From Berkiella sp963803015 (GTDB lineage Bacteria; Pseudomonadota; Gammaproteobacteria; Berkiellales; Berkiellaceae), in assembly GCA_963803015.1 (NCBI GenBank), contig CAWDKV010000003.1, positions 558,001 to 622,000 of the forward strand: a DNA stretch of 64,000 nt, written 5' to 3'. The first letter of the stretch is position 1, and the number at the start of each line of letters is the position of its first letter. Positions 48,816 to 56,067 of this stretch are shown piece after piece. Below the pieces are notes generated by a model. The model did not search any database. It had not been told where the DNA came from and saw only the letters and a program-made list of their open reading frames with translations. The position numbers were made by a program, and so were the translations under genes.

Positions 48816-49129
48816 CAATTCGACTGAGATAGTAAATTCGCAAAGGGGTTGGCTGATAACCATCAGACTTGATTGAAAGCTATCTCATTCGATTATTCGC
48901 TAGATATTATTCAAGATGAGGTATCTATGACTTAACAAAAGAATTTAAACAATTCGGCTAGGATAGTGAATTCGCTAGCGGGTTGGTTGATAACCATCAG
49001 GCCTGATTGAAAGCTATCCTATCCGACTATTGGAACTGTAAATGATAAATACTGCAGCGCACATGCTATGAGCTATCAAAGGGTTGGTTAAAAACCATAG
49101 GCTTGTAAAAATAAATTAGACATAGGATG
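48781..49129 (+). repeat. Three tandem stem-loops downstream of the IS110 remnant
   Basis: Unit 1 stem: 48818-48832 with 48880-48894. Unit 2 stem: 48952-48966 with 49014-49028. Both have 15 positions, 13 of them paired, with a 47-base loop. Unit 3, more diverged: 49062-49070 with 49121-49129, 50-base loop. All loops contain a conserved core, GGGTTGGTTGATAACCATCA in unit 2. Units 1 and 2 also share the last codons of an IS110 transposase (DLTKGF, DLTKEF). Three base pairs change on both sides between units 1 and 2, which keeps the pairing. Possibly the non-coding (bridge) RNA region of IS110/IS1111 elements. Confidence 0.7.
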
Positions 49130-49479
49130 GCACTAACGGTTTTCTGGAGCTTTTAAAGCTTGGGGTTTTCAGTTTTGTTGTCTGATAAACCTAGAGCCAG
49201 ATGGGTGACTGGGGCAAAGCAGTGCTTTGTATTCAACCAAAGAAAACAATAGAAGCGCAGTAAAGGTTTCAAATTTACACATACCACTAGTTTGTAGGTG
49301 CATTTAAACCCCATACGGATGTCTTTAAAAATATGGGAAAATATCTTATTTTCTATTGACACCCGGCCTTCTAATGGGTGACCCGCTACAATAATGAGGC
49401 TTGATACGCTACACAAAAGCTTTACTTAATCTTCATCTATACAGTAAGATACATAAATTCTTTTATAGGAGCGACTGGC
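49130..49479. other. Intergenic stretch with no supported gene
   Basis: A minus-strand frame of 87 codons (49153-49416) exists but has no ribosome site or family resemblance. TGACCCGCTACA at about 49380 recurs in the palindrome at 50550. Probably remnant DNA between IS fragments, plus the promoter of the gene at 49480. Confidence 0.5.
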
Positions 49480-50187
49480 ATGCTGAACGCCTTTACTGAT
49501 TTTTTGCGAAGACAATTTGACAACTATAGAACTGATGCTGTTGCCGTCTATAGCTTTCGGGGGATGCCTACGGAATCGTTTCGTAAAGACTTAACAGCGC
49601 TATTTCAAGACAAAAAAGAAATCATTTATCGAGAATTTGACAACTTCAGTGAGATCCCATCAAAACGATTAACGGATGTTAAAACTCATTTCCTTCTTTT
49701 TCCGGGGGGATATGGCAGAATTGCAAATCTATGGGAGTCTTTACCGCCATTTCGTGGGCAAAACCTGATAGTTGTTATTATAGGCTCTAAGAAGGAGCTT
49801 TTTAAAGACCTGCGATTATCAGAGATAGAACAAATGGAAGAAATATTAGAATTTGAAAACAGACAGTTGAGCTACCTCCATCAAGGCAATATTTATAATA
49901 TCGGTATAGACGTACTGCTCTATTGTTACGGGAAGGGTTTCAATGCAAACAATTACAAACAACGTATTTCGCGTTTTGCAGGCCCTGTTTCGCCAGACAA
50001 TTCTGGTGAAGCAATAAAGAATGAAGATGTCCAGGTTTCTTTTGAGAATAAAAGACAAAAAATTGATCCAGATGAAAAAGGAAAAGAATTAATGCTTTCA
50101 ATCCCATCGAAATCTGAAACAAAGGAAGCAACAGACCCCTCAGAAGATTTTGATGCCAATCGTAAACGAAAAATGTCTCAAAGATAA
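49480..50187 (+). CDS. Hypothetical protein with basic, NLS-like C-terminus
   Basis: 235 residues; ATG with AGGAG eight bases upstream. The first 165 residues look folded, with an alternating beta/alpha pattern (VKTHFLLFPGGYG near 69 and NLIVVIIGSKKELF near 94) that suggests a Rossmann-like or glutamine-amidotransferase-like core, without a recognisable active site. Residues 170-235 are polar and probably disordered, with two basic clusters (ENKRQK and ANRKRKMSQR at the very end) resembling eukaryotic nuclear localisation signals. Flanked on both sides by IS110 fragments. No assigned function. Confidence 0.62.
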   Translation: MLNAFTDFLRRQFDNYRTDAVAVYSFRGMPTESFRKDLTALFQDKKEIIYREFDNFSEIPSKRLTDVKTHFLLFPGGYGRIANLWESLPPFRGQNLIVVIIGSKKELFKDLRLSEIEQMEEILEFENRQLSYLHQGNIYNIGIDVLLYCYGKGFNANNYKQRISRFAGPVSPDNSGEAIKNEDVQVSFENKRQKIDPDEKGKELMLSIPSKSETKEATDPSEDFDANRKRKMSQR

Positions 50188-50293
50188 GAGTTGCAATAAT
50201 GCAGGTCTGATAATCATCTAGAAAGCCCCCCAAAATCGAGTTAAATTAATGGTGCTTTTAATCATTAATTCTCAAAAAATGAGGAGCTTTAAC

Positions 50294-50551
50294 ATGAAAT
50301 TATATGCGGGTATTAATTTACATTCAAACAATTCATTCATTTCAATTATCGATGAGATTGGTAAGCAAATATATAGAAAAAGAGTTCAAAATGATTTGAT
50401 GATTATCATCAATGAACTCACTCTCTTTATCGATCAAATTGAAGGAATTGCACTTGAATCTACTTATAACTGGTATTGGTTAGTAGATGGCTTAAGGTGG
50501 TGGGTCAGGCTTGCATTGTTGCATTTTAATAGTGCAACAATGCAAGCCTGA
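50294..50551 (+). pseudogene. IS110 family transposase, 5' remnant
   Basis: ATG 50294 with GAGGAG upstream; starts MKLYAGINLHSNNSFISIID and continues to TYNWYWLVDGL, the beginning of the DEDD catalytic domain. Homology stops near 50497, where a perfect palindrome begins, and the frame ends at 50551. About 68 residues of a 330-residue enzyme remain. Confidence 0.87.
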
Positions 50552-50554
50552 CCC
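50502..50554. repeat. Perfect 22-bp palindrome with 9-base loop
   Basis: Arms 50502-50523 and 50533-50554 (right arm begins TGCAACAATGCAAGCCTGAC) are exact reverse complements around TTTTAATAG. It interrupts the IS110 fragment. Confidence 0.92.
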
Positions 50555-50580
50555 GCTACATGATCCCAATCATGCAAAGC

Positions 50581-50606
50581 TATCGGCCTCAGAACCGATA
50601 TTTTTT
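50581..50606 (+). terminator. Intrinsic terminator-like hairpin
   Basis: TATCGG (50581-50586) pairs with CCGATA (50595-50600), 8-base loop, followed by six T. A short stem, so efficiency is uncertain. Confidence 0.5.
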
Positions 50607-50680
50607 GCGTCGTAGCCGCTTTCGCTTATAGAAAAGGTTAAGTGCATATACTCTAAATTTTCATATCACTCAAAATAGGA

Positions 50681-50709
50681 TTGCGAGCTGAATTTTTATT
50701 TAGTATACT
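50681..50709 (+). promoter_or_regulatory. Candidate promoter of the DUF4917 unit
   Basis: TTGCGA (50681-50686), 17-base spacer, TATACT (50704-50709), roughly 200 bases before the first gene, leaving a long leader. Confidence 0.5.
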
Positions 50710-50917
50710 ATCTTTATGAAGACTTAGCGCTTTAAAGGAGATTTATACGTTTAAGATTCAGGAATTAAAAGAATAATGGCAGTTAATCGTCAATATACTT
50801 TATTTCACATCCACAAAGTCCGCCCTTATTATTATCTGGCAAACAAAAAAGTTCCCCCGTGAATATGCTCTTTGTTAATAAACAAGAAACTATATACACG
50901 ATATAATGGGAATTCCT

Positions 50918-51262
50918 ATGAAGAAAACTAATTTCGAAAATGATTACGATGAAAGATATAACCAATTAATTTATGAAATAAATAAAAAAAGAGAACAGCC
51001 TGATATTGAAAGAATGATATTGCTAATACAGGATAATAAGTTAAAAATAACTGTTCCAAACGCCCATGGTCATTTTGCAGCTAAAAGGATCATAACTTCA
51101 CTTGAATTAAATAATTCAAGTAAATTGAGATTACTTATTGCATCCAGAGCAGATTCTCAATTAACTGTCCAAAGATTAATCGAAGAAGGTGTAAATGATT
51201 TTTCAGTAGATAAGGAATTACTACAATTATACATGGATTATATTCATGGATCAAAGCATTAA
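50918..51262 (+). CDS. Small hypothetical protein, first gene of the DUF4917 unit
   Basis: 114 residues from ATG 50918, or 118 from ATG 50906; GGGAA precedes the second. The sequence is predicted helical and charged (DYDERYNQLIYEINKKREQ near the start) with no membrane segment, signal or recognised motif. It is AT-rich like its partner and unlike the surrounding IS genes. The DUF4917 gene begins ten bases after its stop, so they form one unit; it might be a regulator, sensor or antitoxin-like partner. That role is inference from gene order only. Confidence 0.6.
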   Translation: MKKTNFENDYDERYNQLIYEINKKREQPDIERMILLIQDNKLKITVPNAHGHFAAKRIITSLELNNSSKLRLLIASRADSQLTVQRLIEEGVNDFSVDKELLQLYMDYIHGSKH

Positions 51263-51272
51263 GGATATATAA

Positions 51273-52346
51273 ATGACAGACATAATTTCTTTTCAACAAG
51301 CAATTCAGAACGCCAGATCAAATAAGAGAACAATTAGATTACTTCTAGGAAACGGTTTTAGCATCTCGTTGTTTCCCAAAATTTTTTCTTATAAGACTTT
51401 ATTTGAACAAGCAAGTGCACAGGAACTTTTCGAAAAAACATCTTCGGCGGTTCCTCAAATTTTTACTTCAATCAAAACTTTCGATTTTGAATATGTAATG
51501 CGATTATTAAGACACACGAGTCTTGTATTGCCACTTTACCAGAAAGATGATGAAATTATTAAAAAAATAAATGAAGACTACGAAAAGCTAAAAGAAATTC
51601 TAATTGAAGCAATAGCCACAAATCATCCTAATTCACCTGATGAGATCACTGATGCCCAATATGATAGTTGTAAAAATTTTCTTATTCATTTTGAAGCTAT
51701 ATATACAATAAATTATGATTTATTGCTTTATTGGGTTATTTTAAAGTTTATAAATGAAATTAATCTTAACGACGGATTCCATGATCCTCACTCAGGTGTT
51801 CTTGAAGATGAATACATTCAAGAGGATTATGTAAGTCGCTCACCTGGCGATGCCTCCCCATTCAAACTAAATTATATACATGGAGCATTACATTTATATG
51901 ATGCTCAACATCAAACAAGAAAATTCTGCTGGTCAAGAACTGGGATAAAACTTAAGGATCAGATCCTCAGTGCTCTAAATAAGGGCATGTTTCCATTATT
52001 CGTTAGTGAAGGAAATACAGAATCAAAAATGACAAAAATTAACCATAGCGAATATTTATCAAAGGCCTTAAAAAGTTTAGGTAGTATTGGTGGCTCTTTA
52101 TTTGTATTCGGTATGGGATTCAAAGAAAATGATCACCATATAATGCATGAGATCGCAGAGAGTTCGATAAGCGATCTATATGTTAGCATCTATGGAAAAA
52201 TTGAGTCTTCAGATAATAAACAATTAGTTGTCAACGTTGAAAAAATGATTTCTCAACGTGATGAATTAGTCAAAAGAAAGAAACGAAGAAATAAACTCAG
52301 GGTTATTTACTATAGCGCCGAATCAGCTAATGTTTGGGGAAATTAG
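51273..52346 (+). CDS. DUF4917 family, SIR2-like protein
   Basis: 357 residues. LLLGNGFSISLFPKIFSYK (residues 24-42), AIYTINYDLLLYW near 141, YIHGALHLYDA near 201, MFPLFVSEGNTESK near 238 and FVFGMGFKENDHHI near 279 follow the DUF4917 pattern. The G-N-G loop, the N-Y-D after a beta strand and the late G-x(5)-D motif resemble SIR2-type NAD-binding enzymes, several of which are NADases in antiphage defence. Catalysis and defence are inference. AT-rich, in a mobile region. Confidence 0.72.
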   Translation: MTDIISFQQAIQNARSNKRTIRLLLGNGFSISLFPKIFSYKTLFEQASAQELFEKTSSAVPQIFTSIKTFDFEYVMRLLRHTSLVLPLYQKDDEIIKKINEDYEKLKEILIEAIATNHPNSPDEITDAQYDSCKNFLIHFEAIYTINYDLLLYWVILKFINEINLNDGFHDPHSGVLEDEYIQEDYVSRSPGDASPFKLNYIHGALHLYDAQHQTRKFCWSRTGIKLKDQILSALNKGMFPLFVSEGNTESKMTKINHSEYLSKALKSLGSIGGSLFVFGMGFKENDHHIMHEIAESSISDLYVSIYGKIESSDNKQLVVNVEKMISQRDELVKRKKRRNKLRVIYYSAESANVWGN

Positions 52347-52540
52347 GTGTAGTGGTGTTAACACCAAGCGACTTTGTCGCATTCCATTGCCAAGGGGAAT
52401 TGACGGATTCATTTTAAAAATGCTTTCTTAAATATTCTGTTTTGAATATTAGGGAGAGTGTAACCTTCCGGTGAGCATGTCTAGATCCCCACTAAGCCCT
52501 GATTTATTGTTGCTCCATGATTTATTTGAATGGAGTTAAT

Positions 52541-52924
52541 ATGCCAACAAGTACCCTTGAAACTGTGCGCGTTGAACTAGATCGTTGGCGAGGAACTAGG
52601 GAAAAGTCAGGTCGTATACCCAATCGTATTTGGTTACAAGCCATTGGGCTTCTAGATAAGCATTCCATGTCAGAAATATGTCGTGTTCTTCGCCTAAGCC
52701 ATACTCAGCTCAAGAATAAGTGCAAACAACATGATCCCTTTACAATTAAAAGCGATACACCTTTTTATGAGGTCGCTATGCCCTCAATCAAACATCAGCA
52801 AACAGATATTAGGCTAGGTGCATCTATTGAGATTAAAAGACCGGATGGTACTCTCGTTATTATTAAACACCTCAGTGATCCTGTCATCATGAGCCTGATT
52901 TCATCTTTTGTAAGGAGTATTTGA
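52541..52924 (+). CDS. IS66-type TnpA-like accessory protein
   Basis: 127 residues from ATG 52541 (GGAG upstream). A helix-turn-helix-like region (KHSMSEICRVLRLSHTQLKNK, near residue 47) and the late GASIEIKRPDGTLVIIKH motif are typical of the first ORF of IS66 elements (IS66 Orf1-like). It overlaps the following tnpB start by one base. Confidence 0.75.
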   Translation: MPTSTLETVRVELDRWRGTREKSGRIPNRIWLQAIGLLDKHSMSEICRVLRLSHTQLKNKCKQHDPFTIKSDTPFYEVAMPSIKHQQTDIRLGASIEIKRPDGTLVIIKHLSDPVIMSLISSFVRSI

Positions 52925-53313
52925 TGCTTCAATTAACAGCTGGGCAACGTATTCTTCTATCTTTGGAACCTGCTGATTTCAGGAAAGGAATAGATTCCCT
53001 TGCAGCAATCTGCAAGGCAAAGCTTGATGAAGATCCCTTTTCTGGCACTGTGTTTGCGTTCACCAATCGTAAACGGACTGCCGTTAAAGTTTTGATTTTT
53101 GATGGCAATGGGTTTTGACTCGTTATGAAGCGTTTTAGTAAAGGCAAACTCAGCTGGTGGCCAGCCGATAAAGGCGAAACGCTTAAAGTACGCGCTGAAG
53201 CGCTTCAGATATTACTGATTCAAGGTGATCCAAGATTTATGCATGCGCCAACACCATGGCGCTACGTTAATCAAGATCATGTTCATCAAGCTGTAGTACA
53301 AGCCACTGCTTGA
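52924..53313 (+). pseudogene. IS66 TnpB (Orf2), interrupted by an in-frame TGA
   Basis: 129 codons. FRKGIDSLAAICKAKL and GTVFAFTNRKRTAVKVLIFDGNGF identify TnpB. At 53116-53118 TGA stands where the family has TGG (GFWLVMKRF); the same frame then continues with LVMKRFSKGKLSWWP to the end at 53313. A single G-to-A change explains it. Unless read through, the protein is lost. Confidence 0.9.
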
Positions 53314-54923
53314 GGTGATATTTGGTTACCATAAGTCCAAGGTAACCATTTAGATGGCTCTTTAAAAATTTGACTTTTATTAGCTTGCAAAGCTATGAAG
53401 TAATCAACTGGGTTGACTTTATTCGCTTGGCAAGTTTGGATGATGGATACCAACATGCTTCCTATAAAAGCGCCATGTTCTGTTTTATAGAACATGGCAC
53501 TTTTCCTTATACGGATAGGAACTTTCAACGATGCTTCTAATATATTGTTATCTAACGGCGCCCCTTGAATTTTAAGGAATTGGGTTAAGGGACCCCAGTG
53601 CTTTAACATATATTGTATCGCTTTACCCAGTGAGTTGTTCTCTTCCACAAGATTGTCTTCAAGTTGATTTCTAAGCCAGCTTTTGAGCCTGCTCATCACA
53701 GGCCCGCTATGAGTTTGGTGATATGTTAAACGTTCAACATCAACCATTTTACTATCCTTGGTGTAGGCATCATGACGATAGATAATCGCTAACTGTTCAA
53801 TCACATGCGAACACTGTTCAGGGAAAAATGGCTCAATTTCCACAAATTTACGTCTTGCGTGGGCGATGCAGTTCATTAAAATTACATCATGGTCTTTGGG
53901 CACGTTTCGACTAAGCGCATCACACATGTAGTTGATTGGTGACAGGTGCTTATGACGCAGATTAAGCAATCTTGTCATGTTCTCACCTGCATGCTTTGTG
54001 CTACTGTAGTTCAGATGAATGATGTGATCTTGATAATACGAGATGATGCCTGTAGTAAAGGTGCCTTTTCTTGTTTTGGGGTTTTTAATATGTTTGTTTG
54101 CACTAATGTTATCTAAAATCTTAACATTTGTATCATCAGAATGAACAAGGCGCCCTTGAGCAGCTAAATATTCAAGGGTGTAGAATATTGGATAGATATC
54201 ATTGGCAACTTGTTCAATCAAGTCCCATTGTGTGGAATCGGGTAATGGAATACCAAGCAATTTTTGATAGGCTTCAATGCGATATAGAGGCATCCCCATA
54301 AAGTATTTCATTAAACAAAGCTGTGCTTTAAAGGCATAATCATATTTATCCTCACTGACTGATGGTGGCAAGCTGGCAGAAACATAATGACCACAAAGGC
54401 TGCATCTAAGCTTCTCGATATGATATTGAGTGGCTTTTGCAAAACCTTGGCCGCTTAGCTTGATAACTGTTCCTGGAGTGGCATTCCAAAGTCTTCCCCC
54501 ACACGCTGCAGGACAAAGGTCGCCCGCTTTAAAGTGTGAGTGCTTTATAGTCACATTTTCGTTATTGAGATATTGCTGATGGCCTAACCTGCCATTATTG
54601 GTTCTGCTCGATGCTATATCTCGACCTGCATTGATGCCACCATTCTCTTCACTAGAGGAAACAGTGTTACTTTTCGTTTTGGCAGTATTTATATTGTATT
54701 TTCTAGTTTTGAATTTGCTTTTGCTCAGAGGTTCACCAAAGATAATCATCTTTAAACGATTGATACTGATTTTTCTTTCGAGTAGTTGCTGCTGTAACCA
54801 ACCATTAAAATCGATGAGCCCCTTAAGCAATGCCTTATCTTCATTATTAAGATTCGATTCATTGATACTGGACTTTAAATCTTGAATCTGATCAAAGGTT
54901 AAATCGACTTTTTGGGGCAACAT
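53286..54923 (-). CDS. IS66 family transposase TnpC
   Basis: 545 residues. N-terminal leucine-rich coiled coil (LLKGLIDFNGWLQQQLLERK), a zinc-finger region (CPAACGG and CSLCGHYVSASLPP), and the DDE core (LVHSDDTNVKI near 255, YMCDALSRN near 330, IAHARRKF near 352, NNILEASLKVPIRIRKSAMF near 470) ending with NPVDYFIALQAN. Intact frame. Its orientation opposite to tnpA/tnpB is unusual for IS66. Confidence 0.9.
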   Translation of the reverse strand: MLPQKVDLTFDQIQDLKSSINESNLNNEDKALLKGLIDFNGWLQQQLLERKISINRLKMIIFGEPLSKSKFKTRKYNINTAKTKSNTVSSSEENGGINAGRDIASSRTNNGRLGHQQYLNNENVTIKHSHFKAGDLCPAACGGRLWNATPGTVIKLSGQGFAKATQYHIEKLRCSLCGHYVSASLPPSVSEDKYDYAFKAQLCLMKYFMGMPLYRIEAYQKLLGIPLPDSTQWDLIEQVANDIYPIFYTLEYLAAQGRLVHSDDTNVKILDNISANKHIKNPKTRKGTFTTGIISYYQDHIIHLNYSSTKHAGENMTRLLNLRHKHLSPINYMCDALSRNVPKDHDVILMNCIAHARRKFVEIEPFFPEQCSHVIEQLAIIYRHDAYTKDSKMVDVERLTYHQTHSGPVMSRLKSWLRNQLEDNLVEENNSLGKAIQYMLKHWGPLTQFLKIQGAPLDNNILEASLKVPIRIRKSAMFYKTEHGAFIGSMLVSIIQTCQANKVNPVDYFIALQANKSQIFKEPSKWLPWTYGNQISPQAVACTTA

Positions 54924-55070
54924 CTAAACACCTCACACTGCAGATGCAAATGATAAGGCTGTCTTAAGATCGTTTGTAGGCTCTAAATGCCATTCTGATC
55001 GTGATCTAATTGCCATAGCAGTGTAGATGCAACGCTTTAGGTCAGATGTGTGAATATGCTCGTTCTTATC

Positions 55071-56033
55071 GGAGGGTTACGATGTTTCTTGAATGGTTTT
55101 GAATCTTGGAATCTAACGGAATATGGGAAGCACATAAAACGAACTATATACCAGGGAGTTAGTATGCCTGTCTCTGTTGGAATAGGTCCTACTAAAACAT
55201 TAGCAAAAGTAGCAAATTTCATCGCAAAGAAACATCCGGCATTTGAAGGTGTTTGTGAACTAAAAGATCTCAATCGTATTTACCCAATGCTTTCTAATTT
55301 AGAAGTGGGAGATGTGTGGGGAGTCGGTAGGCAATGGGCAGACAAACTAAAAGCAATAGGAATTTCGAATGCGTTAGAATTGGCAAAATCTGATCATAAT
55401 ATGATAAAGAAGAAATTTAACGTAGTCCTTGCGCGAACCGTATTAGAACTTCAAGGAATACCTTGTATTAGTCTTGAATCGGTTGCTCCGCGAAAAAATA
55501 TTATGGTTTCTCGATCATTTGGCAAACCTATTATAGATTTTAATAATTTAAGAGAAGCGGTAGCAAATTTTGCTACCAAAGCTGCTGAGAAACTAAGAGC
55601 ACAAAATTCCTATGCCTCTGGCATGGTGGTTTTTGTTAGAACAAACCCTTTTAATAAATCTGATATACAGTACTCAAATTCCATTTGTCTTAAATTTCCA
55701 AAGGAAACAGATAGTACACTTTGGATATTAAAAACAGCATCACAAGGGTTAAAGGCAATTTATCGTGATGGATATAAATATAAAAAGGCAGGGACTATGT
55801 TGCTTGATATATTACCGAATACCCTTGGTCAAAGTGATTTATTTATTGATGAAGAAAAGATGAATAATCCTAAGCTAATGGATGCGCTAGATGCGATAAA
55901 TGCTAAATATGGAAGGCAAACACTCCAATTTGCAGTTTGTGGATACAGAAAAGCTTGGTCAATGAGCCAGGAGCGAGTTTCACCTGCTTATACAACTAGA
56001 TGGAGCGATCTACTTGTAGTACGTGCAAACTGA
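55071..56033 (+). pseudogene. umuC: DNA polymerase V subunit UmuC, N-terminally truncated
   Basis: About 320 residues remain of about 420. The visible part begins near CFLNGFESW and includes VGIGPTKTLAKVANFIAKK, VWGVGRQWADKLKAIG, MVSRSFGKPI and RTTRWSDLL-type end (TRWSDLLVV). The first about 100 residues, with the metal-binding aspartates and the SIDE motif of the active site, are missing. The loss abuts the IS66-type element. No umuD is nearby. A GTG at 55050 opens the frame but is not a natural start. Confidence 0.88.
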
Positions 56034-56067
56034 ACATAGAGTGCATATTAGCGAAGTGGTTCTTGTG

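Larger units (their letters stand above)
50555..50905. other. Intergenic stretch: terminator, promoter, no gene
   Basis: Contains a terminator-like hairpin (50581-50606) and a candidate promoter (50681-50709). A 28-codon frame from ATG 50776 lacks a ribosome site and is not called. Confidence 0.6.
52541..54923. mobile_element. IS66-type element core with convergent tnpC
   Basis: tnpA and tnpB on the plus strand, tnpC on the minus strand, their ends overlapping by 28 bases. The terminal inverted repeats were not identified, so the outer limits are those of the genes. Confidence 0.65.

Noticed and set aside
48818..49028. CRISPR array or integron attC sites as explanation of the stem-loop repeats
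   Set aside because: Only two or three units, no spacers of constant size and no attC core (RYYYAAC/GTTRRRY) or integrase; the IS110 tail in the repeat explains them better.
49153..49416. Minus-strand frame of 87 codons in the IS remnant region
   Set aside because: No ribosome site, odd composition, no resemblance to known proteins; left as intergenic.
50776..50862. 28-codon frame upstream of the DUF4917 unit
   Set aside because: No Shine-Dalgarno and too short to judge; the AAAGGAG at about 50736 is not followed by a start at usable distance.
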